64,000 bases of DNA from an uncultured Flavobacteriaceae bacterium (GCA_937944485.1 CALDYU010000016.1:1-64000), one strand, 5' to 3'. Counted from the first letter of the stretch, positions 25,826 to 34,053 are shown. Notes: generated by a model not told the origin, from the letters alone. Program-made: numbers and translations.

Positions 25826-25847
25826 ATTGGTATTAAATTTAGAATGC

Positions 25848-27110
25848 ATGGTGAGGTTTTTTCTTTTAGTTCTTTTTTGTCTGGCAATGAAAATTGGTGT
25901 AGGCCAAAATGGTGTCGTGGACGAAGTAAAGATTAAAGGGGCAAAAAGAACAAAAACAGATTTCATAAAAAAAATTATCCGCTTAGAGAAAGGGATGATT
26001 TTAGACTCCATACTCATTGATAAAGATATGGAGCGTTTGAAGCGACTTCCTGCTATTTCACATGCTTATTATGAAATACAGCCTCTTGAAAATGAAAAAA
26101 TAGTTGTTCTTTATTATATTGAAGAGAACTTTACCTTAATTCCCTTTGCGAATTTATTTACTTCTTCTAACGATGATTTTGCCTTTAGAATTGGACTTCA
26201 AGAATTTAATCTATTAGGAAGAAATATTACCTTGGGCGGCTTTTATCAATATGATATTTTTAGTTCATATGGTTTGAGTATTCGGGCTCCAAATTTATTT
26301 AATAGTCGTTTAGGCTTGGCAATTAATTATCATGACTTTACCACTCAAGAACCTGTTTTCTTTGATAGTACTACGGCAGACTATCGCTATAATAATAAAG
26401 GTTTTGAAATTTTAGGGTTGTATGAGTTTGATTTTAAAAATCGAATCGAATTAGGTTTTAGCCTTTTTACCGAAGATTATGCCTATCTATCTGGTGCTAC
26501 TAACCCTATGGTGCCGCAAGCCTTAAATGTTGATAAACATCTTGTAAAGCTGATTTATGATTTTAATAATTTAGAATATTTTTATCAGTATCTGGAAGGT
26601 TTTCGAAGTTCATTAAATTTTCAATATGTAGGTAGTTCGAATCTCAGTTTGCCGGAGTTTTTAATCGGATTTAATGATTTTGCTTATTTTCATCGTATCG
26701 GAGAAAAAGGAAATTGGGCGAGTCGATTACGTTTAGGTCTAGCCAGTAACGTTGACACCCCTTTTGCTCCGTTTACAGTAGATAACAACTTAAATATTAG
26801 AGGAGTAGGTAATACTATTGATAGAGGAACAGGTGCTATTGTATTGAATACGGAATATAGACATACTTTAGTAGATGAAGATTGGTTTGTACTTCAAGGC
26901 AATGTTTTCGTTGACGGTGGTTCTTGGCGTAATCCAGGAGGTGATTTTGGTGATTTTGCCGAAAGTCAAAATATACGAGTTTACCCAGGCGTAGGATTGC
27001 GCTTTATTCACAAAAGAATCTTCAACGCTATTTTTCGAATTGACTATGGGTATGGTATTACCGAAGATGCTTCTCGCGGGGTGGTCTTTGGTATAGGGCA
27101 ATATTTTTAG
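25848..27110 (+). CDS. Short Omp85/BamA-TamA family outer-membrane protein
   Basis: With the start at 25848 (after a perfect -7 element) the protein is 420 residues with a 20-residue signal peptide ending IGVGQ. Residues about 21-95 form a single POTRA-like domain (VDEVKIKGAKRTKTDFI...). The rest is a beta-barrel with a strong C-terminal strand ending GIGQYF. Full BamA has five POTRA domains, so this is a reduced family member whose role (lipid or protein insertion, or anchoring) is unknown. RGVGNTIDRG resembles the conserved loop 6 VRGF/Y region but with an altered core. A cell-wall amidase gene follows. Confidence 0.75.
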   Translation: MVRFFLLVLFCLAMKIGVGQNGVVDEVKIKGAKRTKTDFIKKIIRLEKGMILDSILIDKDMERLKRLPAISHAYYEIQPLENEKIVVLYYIEENFTLIPFANLFTSSNDDFAFRIGLQEFNLLGRNITLGGFYQYDIFSSYGLSIRAPNLFNSRLGLAINYHDFTTQEPVFFDSTTADYRYNNKGFEILGLYEFDFKNRIELGFSLFTEDYAYLSGATNPMVPQALNVDKHLVKLIYDFNNLEYFYQYLEGFRSSLNFQYVGSSNLSLPEFLIGFNDFAYFHRIGEKGNWASRLRLGLASNVDTPFAPFTVDNNLNIRGVGNTIDRGTGAIVLNTEYRHTLVDEDWFVLQGNVFVDGGSWRNPGGDFGDFAESQNIRVYPGVGLRFIHKRIFNAIFRIDYGYGITEDASRGVVFGIGQYF

Positions 27111-27159
27111 CGATTCGCTGCCGTTGTTAAATAAATAGTTAACTAATTCTTTCAATTAC

Positions 27160-27191
27160 TTGCATCAATACCCTTCTCTTCTCTAATTTTG
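27160..27191 (+). promoter_or_regulatory. Promoter of the amidase gene
   Basis: TTG (27160-27162) is followed after 21 bases by TAATTTTG (27184-27191), a perfect match to TAnnTTTG. Transcription would begin near 27198, which rules out starts before that point and supports the ATG at 27252. Confidence 0.55.
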
Positions 27192-27251
27192 TTAAAAGCT
27201 AAGTTGATTTGGGCATTATTATTGAATAGTGTTCTGCATATCGTTTTACAA

Positions 27252-28313
27252 ATGATTTCAAAATTTATACAGAAGTTTTCGGTTCTAGTTTTTCTTTTAA
27301 CGCTAGGGGCTCAAGTTAATGCTCAAGATTCTCTTATTGTAGCTACTGCTGAAAAGGGAGATGGGATTCTCTCTTTATTACGCAAACAGGGTGTAAACCC
27401 CTATGAAGCGTACGATGAATTTATTACGATGAATCTCGATAATCTTCGCGATAGTGTTCATTTATTTGAAGGACGAAGCTATCGAATACCGGTTATGAAA
27501 GCTGATTCATTAAAAATAGCTTCTAATAATGAAGACAAAAATACTGATCGAAAAAGGCTTGAAGGGAAATACCCCATATTTGGAAAGAAACATGAGATTG
27601 TAATTTCGAAAAGCAATAAGCTTAAGAATACGGTTTATTATTTGGTTTCGGGTCATGGTGGTCCTGACCCAGGAGCAATGGCGGTATATAAGGGTAAAGA
27701 TATTGCCGAGGACGAATATGCCTATGATATTACTTTACGCTTGGCACGAGAATTAATTTCGCATGGTGCGCTAGTTTATGTAATAATTAGAGACCCTAAT
27801 GATGGTATACGAGATGATCGAATATTAAAAATAGATCGTGATGAGGTTGCTTATTTAAACAAAAAAATTCCGTTAAACCAAACAGCAAGACTAAGACAAA
27901 GAGTTGATATCATTAATGAGTTGCATCGCAAGAACCGCGGTAAATTTCAAAGGCTCATAGTTACTCATGTTGATAGTCGTAGTAAAGGTCAAAACATTGA
28001 TGTTTTCTTTTATCACCATGAAAAAAGTAAAAACGGTAAAAAATTAGCCGAGAGTATACACAAAACCTTTCAAAAAAAATATAAGAAGTATCAACCCAAT
28101 CGTACCTACCGAGGAACCTTCGAAGATAGAACAGGCTTATACTTAGTGAAGAAGACCCACCCAGCAATGACCTTTATTGAAATCGGAAATATTCGAAATA
28201 AAAAAGATCAAAAGCGTATTTTGGTAGCTGATAATCGCCAGGCTTTGGCAAAATGGATTTCTGAAGGTGTCATTGTTGATTATGAAGGGGGAGAGATAGG
28301 ACGAATACGCTAA
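27252..28313 (+). CDS. N-acetylmuramoyl-L-alanine amidase (Amidase_3)
   Basis: With the start at 27252 the protein has 353 residues and a signal peptide ending AQVNAQ. After a linker (a possible degenerate LysM-like segment with LLRKQGVNPYEAY) comes an Amidase_3 domain. The zinc and catalytic residues appear in order: His in SGHGGPDPGA, Glu in AEDEYAYD, His in VTHVDSR and Glu in FIEIGNIRN. It should cut the peptide from the glycan in peptidoglycan in the periplasm, in cell separation or recycling. A longer start at 27189 would overlap the promoter, so it was rejected. Confidence 0.86.
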   Translation: MISKFIQKFSVLVFLLTLGAQVNAQDSLIVATAEKGDGILSLLRKQGVNPYEAYDEFITMNLDNLRDSVHLFEGRSYRIPVMKADSLKIASNNEDKNTDRKRLEGKYPIFGKKHEIVISKSNKLKNTVYYLVSGHGGPDPGAMAVYKGKDIAEDEYAYDITLRLARELISHGALVYVIIRDPNDGIRDDRILKIDRDEVAYLNKKIPLNQTARLRQRVDIINELHRKNRGKFQRLIVTHVDSRSKGQNIDVFFYHHEKSKNGKKLAESIHKTFQKKYKKYQPNRTYRGTFEDRTGLYLVKKTHPAMTFIEIGNIRNKKDQKRILVADNRQALAKWISEGVIVDYEGGEIGRIR

Positions 28314-28396
28314 GTCTAAAGTTCACCTTATTTTAGACAAACCATGCGGACGCCATGCTAGAACCTCTTTGGTTAGAAGGCCACTAAATTAGAAGT

Positions 28397-29101
28397 TTAA
28401 ATTGTAATTTTACGTTTGTAATAAGCGTACAGATGATCTGGTCCCGCTCCAAAGAACCTTTTTAAATGTATTATTCCAAAGTGATATTGTAGAGCTAGAA
28501 CTCCGTGCTGTTCATATTTGCGAGCAGAAGTTTTAACGTACTGCGGAATAATGACGAAATCGGTTAAATTATAGAGCCGTGCCGTGAATTCATTATCTTC
28601 ATAAATCATATATTTTTCGTTAAAACCACCCGATTGATTAAATAGGTTTTTTGAAATAAAAAGCGATTGATCCCCACCGCGACATAATTTATGATTGATT
28701 TTACTGAACCAAGCGAAGAAATTTAAAAACCAATGATTACTATCAAATTTCATTTGAAAGCATCCAGCCAATGAACCTGATTGAAAGGCTTTAATAATTG
28801 AAGTATCGAAACCATCAGGAGGAAAGGTGTCAACATGAAGAAAATATAATAGTTCGCTTGAAGCATGTTGCGCTCCCAAATTCATTTGTTTTGCTCGCCC
28901 TTTTTCAGAGTTTAGTATGGTCACTTGATATTGAGAAGCTACTGAAATTGTGGAATCTGAACTGCCGCCATCAACAACGATTATTTCCGCAATCTGAGAT
29001 GGGCTACTTTGCGCTTTCAAATACAATAACAGATCTGCGATTGTATTTTCTTCGTTTAAAACAGGGATTATTATGCTAATTCGGGGACTATTTAGCTTCA
29101 T
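28397..29101 (-). CDS. TIGR04283-type GT2 glycosyltransferase (arsenosugar cluster)
   Basis: This 234-residue GT-A protein begins with IIIPVLNEENTIADLL and has VVDGGSSDST and the FLHVDTFPPDG region. These match the rSAM/selenodomain-associated transferase 2 group, now annotated as arsenosugar-biosynthesis glycosyltransferases. The likely role is addition of a sugar or glycerol-type group to an arsenosugar precursor; this comes from family association. It is the last gene of the cluster and overlaps the end of the DUF547 gene by 14 bp. Confidence 0.82.
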   Translation of the reverse strand: MKLNSPRISIIIPVLNEENTIADLLLYLKAQSSPSQIAEIIVVDGGSSDSTISVASQYQVTILNSEKGRAKQMNLGAQHASSELLYFLHVDTFPPDGFDTSIIKAFQSGSLAGCFQMKFDSNHWFLNFFAWFSKINHKLCRGGDQSLFISKNLFNQSGGFNEKYMIYEDNEFTARLYNLTDFVIIPQYVKTSARKYEQHGVLALQYHFGIIHLKRFFGAGPDHLYAYYKRKITI

Positions 29102-30026
29102 TAAGACTCCAATCGTATTTTAGGTAGTTAATAGTAGTATTGCGGCTAATTGCTATTTGAGTATAAGGTTTTATATAATCAATTAACGAACCATTTTCTG
29201 TAAAATCTTTTTTGTACCATTTAAAAATATTGGAAAGCATTACTTTCTCCACAGCAATCTGATTGCGAGAAGGGTCATTTATAAATTCATTGGTTACTTG
29301 TTCTAATCGCTTTTCCATATTTGCCGCCGTAAAGGCTTGATTCAATAATTTCGGACAAGAATAAGAAGCGCAATTAATGGCAAAATGAATACGCGGCTCA
29401 TTCATTTTACGTAAAATTTTATGCTCAATATCGCCTAGCGAAAGTTTGCCATCTCCTGTTTTAACCCAGCTTTTACCCCAAGGATTTTTTAAGTCCTTAA
29501 TACTCTTTGTTGGGTAGTTATTAAGAATAAGTTTGACGGTGGCCGCATTATATAAATTAATATAGTAAGCCAACTTTTCATTTTTAGACCAATCTTTAGT
29601 TGGACTGTTTTCAGCCAAATAATTTAAGTACTCGTCTAGCTCGACAACATCTTTCTGAAATGCGTTATAATCAACATCACCTTTATCATTGACATATTTT
29701 TTTAAAAGCGTATGCCAAGTGTCATGAGAAGGCAGCGTCGAAATTTCTTCTAGTACCTCAAGTTTCTCTTCAATAGTATCTTCTGCTTGAAAGACATCTT
29801 CTTTTGCCTTAGGCTCTTCGACTATTTGTACTTCTTCAGATGATAAATCTTTTTCTTTATGTTCGGATAAAATTACGACATCATTTGACATATCTACCGT
29901 GATTACTTCCTCTAGGGTATCCGTTTTTATTTCAGCAGTTTGATGTACTTGTTGATTAGGGGTATTTCCGCAAGACAACCATAATGAACTTGTCAAAATA
30001 AAAATAAGTTTGATCATAACTTTCAA
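29088..30026 (-). CDS. DUF547 lipoprotein (second paralogue, arsenosugar cluster)
   Basis: This 312-residue protein has a lipoprotein signal (SSLWLSCGN). About 70 acidic, glutamate-rich linker residues follow, then a DUF547 domain: AYYINLYNAATVKLIL, LGDIEHKILRK, IHFAINCASYSCPK with Cys-x4-Cys, and the ending KYDWSLNE. The linker is absent from the paralogue at 22273-22995. An ATG three codons downstream is an alternative start. Its place between the ArsM-type gene and a TIGR04283 glycosyltransferase suggests a role near arsenosugar handling outside the cytoplasm, but DUF547 function is unknown. Confidence 0.83.
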   Translation of the reverse strand: MKVMIKLIFILTSSLWLSCGNTPNQQVHQTAEIKTDTLEEVITVDMSNDVVILSEHKEKDLSSEEVQIVEEPKAKEDVFQAEDTIEEKLEVLEEISTLPSHDTWHTLLKKYVNDKGDVDYNAFQKDVVELDEYLNYLAENSPTKDWSKNEKLAYYINLYNAATVKLILNNYPTKSIKDLKNPWGKSWVKTGDGKLSLGDIEHKILRKMNEPRIHFAINCASYSCPKLLNQAFTAANMEKRLEQVTNEFINDPSRNQIAVEKVMLSNIFKWYKKDFTENGSLIDYIKPYTQIAISRNTTINYLKYDWSLNEAK

Positions 30027-30069
30027 TAATGTCTTATTCTAAAATATATATAGTGCTGTAATTGATTCT

Positions 30070-31035
30070 TCAACAGCAGCCTCCTCCATTGTAATGCCAT
30101 GTACTTTCGCTGATATGAATTTGATCATTTGCCTCGGCCAAAGCAGCAGCCGTTTTATCACATACGGCTAAGGGTTGATTTTGCATTAATACATGGCCAG
30201 CTTTGTCATCAAAATATTCTTCATCACCATAATATATTGCGGTTTTTCCTGTAAACATGCAGGGACCGTCTTCTGGCATAGGATCTTTAATTGCTGCGAT
30301 TTCAATTGATTCGATAAATATCAATTCATCCGTTGGATAGTGATTCGGAGAGAGTACCCGATATGATTTTCTAGCGCGAATTTCTATGGTTCCAAACCCT
30401 GCATCCGTTAAGACTTTGACATAATCTTTAATGGGAATACTGCCACTTAAACACAAAGCTCTTAATCGATCATCATTTCGTAATTCATCATTCATAGGTT
30501 GTTCACAGGTTGGGTCGCTCATGACCAGTTTTCCATGAGGTTTGAGTACCCGATACATTTCAGCAACAGCTTTTTTCAAATCTTCCATCTTGAAGATATT
30601 GAAAAGGCAATTTTGTGCAGCCACATCAATTGACTCGTCTGCTACGGGAAGATTTAAAGCATTACCTTTAATAAGGTTCACATACTCACTTTTAAACCAA
30701 TCATTCTCTTCTTCTGCGATTTTAAAGTTTTTAGCTGATGCTTCTAACATTTCGTCTACGACGTCAATGCCTGTAACGCCACCAGTTTGTCTCGAGAAAT
30801 AAGCGAATTGTAATAACTCCATTCCCCCACCAACACCAACGTAGAGTACCTTGGGGTTATTGATTAAATCTTGAGCCGACACGGTACTGCCGCAACCATA
30901 ATTCATTTCTTGCATTATGGTCGGAATCGAAAGCCCAGGAAATTGCCAAATTGGATTTGTGGTGCAGCATAAACCGACATCAGGGGTTAAAGCGGCTTCT
31001 TTATACAAATCGTTCGTTGCTTCTAAATAACTCAT
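30070..31035 (-). CDS. arsM: ArsM-type arsenite S-adenosylmethionine methyltransferase
   Basis: This 321-residue SAM-dependent methyltransferase has an unusual N-terminus DVGLCCTTNPIW with Cys23-Cys24 and Cys48 (YGCGSTV), the SAM motif VLYVGVGGGME at 63-73, and a Cys-Cys at its very C-terminus. These features match the arsenosugar-biosynthesis ArsM group rather than ubiquitous methyltransferases. It would methylate arsenite stepwise to dimethylarsenite. Next in that pathway ArsS, a radical-SAM enzyme, adds deoxyadenosine, but no ArsS gene is seen here. The start codon lies 4 bases after the phosphorylase stop. Confidence 0.82.
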   Translation of the reverse strand: MSYLEATNDLYKEAALTPDVGLCCTTNPIWQFPGLSIPTIMQEMNYGCGSTVSAQDLINNPKVLYVGVGGGMELLQFAYFSRQTGGVTGIDVVDEMLEASAKNFKIAEEENDWFKSEYVNLIKGNALNLPVADESIDVAAQNCLFNIFKMEDLKKAVAEMYRVLKPHGKLVMSDPTCEQPMNDELRNDDRLRALCLSGSIPIKDYVKVLTDAGFGTIEIRARKSYRVLSPNHYPTDELIFIESIEIAAIKDPMPEDGPCMFTGKTAIYYGDEEYFDDKAGHVLMQNQPLAVCDKTAAALAEANDQIHISESTWHYNGGGCC

Positions 31036-31038
31036 GTA

Positions 31039-31854
31039 TTAAATTTCTTTAATTAATTCTTTAAATAGGGTGACCATTTTGGGTTCAGTGGCACCTGCTA
31101 TTGTTATAATTTCTTGAATATCAACTGGTTGTAAATTATCAGGATCACATTCATCAGTCAAAACTGATACAGCTACAATAGGTAGTCGTAAATGATTGGC
31201 AACAATTACTTCTGGCACGGTACTCATTCCTACGGCATCGGCACCTAGTAATTTTATCATGCGATATTCTGCCCGTGTTTCTAACTGCGGACCCACTACG
31301 GAAGCGTATACGCCTTCCTTCAAAGAAATTTTTTCTCGCTCAGCAATGGCTATTATTTTTTTTCGCATTTCTACATCATAGGGGGCAGACATATCAACAA
31401 ATCGATCACCGAATTCAGCAACGTTTTTAAAGGCCAATGGCGAACCACCTTGCAAATTGATATGATCTTCTATGAGCATCATATCTCCCTTTTTGTAATC
31501 TAGATTAATGGCACCAGCGGCATTCGAAATAAATAGTTTTTGAATCCCTAATTGATGCATCACACGAATAGGGTAGGTAACATCCATTAAATCATAACCT
31601 TCATATAAATGAAAACGACCTTCCATCACAACAACCTTTTTGCCTTCTAAAGTTCCATAGATTAGTTTACCTGAATGAAATTCTACGGTTGCTAAAGGAA
31701 AAAAAGGGATATGATTATAATGAGCCTCAATGGTATCAGAAAGTTCATGAACCAGCTTTCCTAAACCGGTGCCTAAAACGATACCTATTTCAGGAGCTTC
31801 AAATCCTTTACTTTTGAGATATGTTGTTGATTCATCTAATTGTTTTTGCGTCAT
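31039..31854 (-). CDS. Purine nucleoside phosphorylase
   Basis: This 271-residue protein belongs to the PNP/MTAP family: GIVLGTGLGKL near 23-33, EFHSGKLIYG, the phosphate/base region NAAGAIN, and GVYASVVGPQLETRAEY, followed by ADAVGMSTVPE. Such enzymes cleave purine nucleosides with phosphate. Inside the arsenosugar-type cluster a likely special substrate is 5'-deoxy-5'-dimethylarsinoyl-adenosine, releasing adenine (inference); a normal salvage role is also possible. It overlaps the upstream TIGR04282 gene by 23 bp. Confidence 0.87.
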   Translation of the reverse strand: MTQKQLDESTTYLKSKGFEAPEIGIVLGTGLGKLVHELSDTIEAHYNHIPFFPLATVEFHSGKLIYGTLEGKKVVVMEGRFHLYEGYDLMDVTYPIRVMHQLGIQKLFISNAAGAINLDYKKGDMMLIEDHINLQGGSPLAFKNVAEFGDRFVDMSAPYDVEMRKKIIAIAEREKISLKEGVYASVVGPQLETRAEYRMIKLLGADAVGMSTVPEVIVANHLRLPIVAVSVLTDECDPDNLQPVDIQEIITIAGATEPKMVTLFKELIKEI

Positions 31855-32464
31855 GCTTTATGTGTTTTATAAAAGGTTGAAAGGTATCTATTTCAGAAAT
31901 ATCTTCATAAATATCAACATCGTTTCTTGTTTCTGTTAAAAATACTTTTTCATCCTTTAAATCGGTCAGTGTATCTGTTAAAACTGTAGCGGTACCCCAC
32001 TTTTTATTTTCAAATATTTTTGCATGTAGTCGTTTCATGCCAAGTAAATAATAACCACCATCTTCTGCACCACCCACAACAAAATCTGAATTTTGTAAAC
32101 AATCAAATGCCTTATCAATGTCTGCAGTATTTAAGTCGTACATATCGCTACCAATAATTATTATACGTTTAAAGCCAGCTGAAAAACCATCTTTAAAAGC
32201 TTTCGCCATTCGCTCACCAAGGTCATTACCTTTTTGAAGTTTTTTATCGAATACCGAATCATTCCATACATCATTTGTCCAGATCTCTTCTGAATACCAA
32301 ACCTGCTTTTTGGCAGTAACATCTTTAGCAAGAGTAGCAGTATGTGTAAGTAAGAATTTATACACTTCAAGTGCTTTTTCATCACCAATGGTAGCTGCCA
32401 ATCTGGTTTTACACTTTCCCAACTGCGGGTTACGAGTGAAAATGAGCAGCAGATTTTTTGTCAT
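31832..32464 (-). CDS. TIGR04282-type glycosyltransferase (arsenosugar cluster)
   Basis: This 210-residue protein starts with LLLIFTRNPQLGKCKTRLA, the N-terminal nucleotide-binding motif of the CofC/TIGR04282 group. It then has IIIGSDMYDLN (metal-binding Asp) and GGAEDGGYYLLGMKR. The group was first named rSAM/selenodomain-associated transferase 1 and is now associated with arsenosugar synthesis. It may activate or transfer the sugar moiety. Heavy overlap (23 bp) with the phosphorylase gene indicates tight co-translation. Confidence 0.82.
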   Translation of the reverse strand: MTKNLLLIFTRNPQLGKCKTRLAATIGDEKALEVYKFLLTHTATLAKDVTAKKQVWYSEEIWTNDVWNDSVFDKKLQKGNDLGERMAKAFKDGFSAGFKRIIIIGSDMYDLNTADIDKAFDCLQNSDFVVGGAEDGGYYLLGMKRLHAKIFENKKWGTATVLTDTLTDLKDEKVFLTETRNDVDIYEDISEIDTFQPFIKHIKHDAKTIR

Positions 32465-32517
32465 AAAATTTTCTTTTTATTTGCAGTGATAGCTTTCGCG
32501 AATTGGTCGAGAACTTA

Positions 32518-33024
32518 TTAATCTCTTATCGCATTATATACTTTAATTCCTTTGGTAAGTAATTTACCCCACTGCTTGTCATATGCATGAATACTATCGG
32601 TTTCAAAAGTGGGTGTTGAGTAGATGCTATTTCCTTTATTTTTCCAAAGAAAAATACCTCCGTATAAATTTTTGACATTGGAGTACCCTGCTTTTAGAAG
32701 TTTTTCTCCAATATCTTCAGAGCGAACACCAATAGAACAGTAAACAACGATATTTACATTGTTATGTGCTAATTTTTTCTTCAGGCTTTCTTCTTGAAAA
32801 GAGTCATAGCCCACCCAAATCGCATTTTTAAGATGACTCACCTTATATTCTTCCTTTTTGCGAGTATCTAGAAGAACAACGTCATTCATTTTTTTTAGCT
32901 CATCAGGATATATATAAGGAACGCTCTGCTTATTAAGCTCTTTTAAGGTTTTTTCAATTTTTTTTTGACCAAAAGCTATGCTGCTTAATAGTACAAATAC
33001 AATAAAAAATAGTAGTTGTTTCAT
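32518..33024 (-). CDS. Periplasmic rhodanese-like protein
   Basis: This 168-residue protein has a signal peptide ending SIAFGQ, then one rhodanese domain. The active-site loop is VYCSIGVRSE with the catalytic cysteine, followed by GYSNVKNLYGGIFLW. It could carry a persulfide or act as an arsenate- or thiol-handling enzyme, since rhodanese and arsenate-reductase folds overlap. It is the first gene of the minus-strand arsenosugar-type cluster, 53 bp before the TIGR04282 gene; a possible -7 element TATCTTTA lies at 33051-33044, with no clear -33 element. Confidence 0.83.
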   Translation of the reverse strand: MKQLLFFIVFVLLSSIAFGQKKIEKTLKELNKQSVPYIYPDELKKMNDVVLLDTRKKEEYKVSHLKNAIWVGYDSFQEESLKKKLAHNNVNIVVYCSIGVRSEDIGEKLLKAGYSNVKNLYGGIFLWKNKGNSIYSTPTFETDSIHAYDKQWGKLLTKGIKVYNAIRD

Positions 33025-33200
33025 ATGAAAATTAAAATAGATGTAAAGATACTATTTTAGGAATGTATGGGTATGCTACAACGATGATCCTACAACTTAA
33101 ACAAGATTTATTTTATTCCGTTAAATGAGATGGTAATACAGGAAGAAAGTTTTAAAAGAAGATTAATAATTAAATAGAATTATTCCTCTTTTGAAGTACC

Positions 33201-33230
33201 AAAAAAAGCCGAAGCTATAAAGGCTTCGAC
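33201..33230 (-). terminator. Rho-independent terminator of the small membrane protein gene
   Basis: On the minus strand GTCGAAGC and GCTTCGGC form an 8-bp stem (one G-T pair) around a 7-base loop, followed by seven T. It lies 35 bases after the stop codon of the 55-residue protein. Confidence 0.8.
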
Positions 33231-33264
33231 TTTGCTATAGTTGGTTTGGTATATACTGAAAGAA

Positions 33265-33432
33265 TTAAAAGTAAAAGCCTGTCCATAATCTAAAAAAGAA
33301 CGCATAAATCGCAACTGCTAACATGGTAAAACTGAACCAGGCAAATATTTTAAAATAGTTTTTGACGAGGTAATGACTAATATGTCTAAAACCATCTAAA
33401 TAAAGTTCTTTTACAAGTAAAAGTGTTTTCAT
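33265..33432 (-). CDS. Small membrane protein (55 residues, DUF6747-like)
   Basis: The 56-codon frame from ATG at 33432 to TAA at 33265-33267 encodes an amphipathic start MKTLLLVKELYLDGFRH. One transmembrane helix (FAWFSFTMLAVAIYAFFF) follows, and the ending is RLWTGFYF. This resembles short Flavobacteriaceae proteins I recall as DUF6747; not searched. A strong terminator directly follows, which supports it as a real gene. Function unknown. Confidence 0.7.
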   Translation of the reverse strand: MKTLLLVKELYLDGFRHISHYLVKNYFKIFAWFSFTMLAVAIYAFFFRLWTGFYF

Positions 33433-33646
33433 AGTTCTTCGATTTAAGGAATTAAAGTGTAAAGCTCGCCTATAACTTGTAATTATTATAAATTACTTGA
33501 TCAAGGGGTAATACTAAGGTTAAACAGGAAATTATGGCGTCAAAGGGTAGTTTTTTACGATGTAGGTTTTTTTAGTTTTCAGGAAGTCATCAGATCAAAG
33601 GGCATGTTTTTCTGTTGAAGCCAATTGATGATATCATTTTATCAGT

Positions 33647-33719
33647 AAAAACAAAAAACCCTGCAATTGCAGGGTTTTACTGTGGTGCCTCCAGCCCCGA
33701 TACTTCGGGGGAACCAGGG
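33647..33719 (-). pseudogene. Duplicated tRNA-Phe 3' end with terminator, interrupted by a palindrome
   Basis: Positions 33647-33694 match 34018-34065 at 47 of 48 bases, covering the tRNA-Phe acceptor end and its terminator hairpin CCCTGCAATTGCAGGG. Then GAATC of the tRNA T-loop is replaced by the palindrome at 33695-33710, after which GAACCAGGG (33711-33719) again matches the tRNA. The remnant abuts the stop codon of the GIY-YIG gene. Confidence 0.85.
33695..33710. repeat. 16-bp palindrome inserted in tRNA fragment
   Basis: CCCCGA, a TACT loop and TCGGGG form a perfect 6-bp GC-rich stem. It replaces five bases of the T-loop in the duplicated tRNA end and resembles short flavobacterial REP-like palindromes. 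Confidence 0.65.
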
Positions 33720-33720
33720 T

Positions 33721-34005
33721 TTATTTCTTTTTCATTAGAATTTCATCAATTATTTTTGGTTCTACAATTACCTTTTGAATAAATTTTCTGCTTTTCATTC
33801 GCTTAATAAAACGTTCTAAATACATCGCATTTTGTTTATTGCTACAATTTTTAGTTAAAACTATCTTCCAATCTTCAGCTGATTTAGTGAATCCTCTAGA
33901 AAAATAGTGGGTATTGTGCTGGTCTAATCTGTTTACAAGGTTTGGCGTGTGCCCGGTATAATATTTGTCAATTGACGCACTGTGTATAATATATGAGTAT
34001 TGCAT
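33721..34005 (-). CDS. GIY-YIG nuclease family protein (UPF0213-like)
   Basis: This 94-residue single-domain protein has the GIY-YIG landmarks in variant form: YSYIIHS (GIY strand), KYYTGHT (YIG strand), LVNRLDQHN with the catalytic-type Arg region, and the metal-binding Glu in YLERFIKR. Stand-alone members are abundant in Bacteroidota, often beside tRNA genes (recalled). Here the gene sits between an intact tRNA-Phe and a duplicated tRNA-Phe 3' end, with only about 12 bp and 1 bp of other sequence on the two sides. This fits insertion at the tRNA, perhaps driven by the nuclease itself. Confidence 0.85.
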   Translation of the reverse strand: MQYSYIIHSASIDKYYTGHTPNLVNRLDQHNTHYFSRGFTKSAEDWKIVLTKNCSNKQNAMYLERFIKRMKSRKFIQKVIVEPKIIDEILMKKK

Positions 34006-34021
34006 ATAGTAAAATATAAAA

Positions 34022-34050
34022 ACAAAAAACCCTGCAATTGCAGGGTTTTA
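34022..34050 (-). terminator. Terminator of tRNA-Phe
   Basis: The minus-strand transcript has CCCTGCAATTGCAGGG (34045-34030), a fully self-complementary hairpin, followed by TTTTTTG. It begins a few bases after the tRNA 3' end. A copy is present at 33651-33676. Confidence 0.85.
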
Positions 34051-34053
34051 TTG

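Noticed and set aside
27189-27251. Longer start for the amidase gene
   Set aside because: It overlaps a perfect -7 promoter element, and the signal peptide begins at the ATG at 27252.
28314-28345. GTCTAAA/TTTAGAC stem as terminator between the amidase and GT2 genes
   Set aside because: The stem is AT-rich and has no T-run after it, so it does not meet the usual terminator pattern.
33044-33051. TATCTTTA as promoter of the rhodanese operon
   Set aside because: No TTTG element lies at a usable distance upstream, so it is mentioned in the gene entry only.
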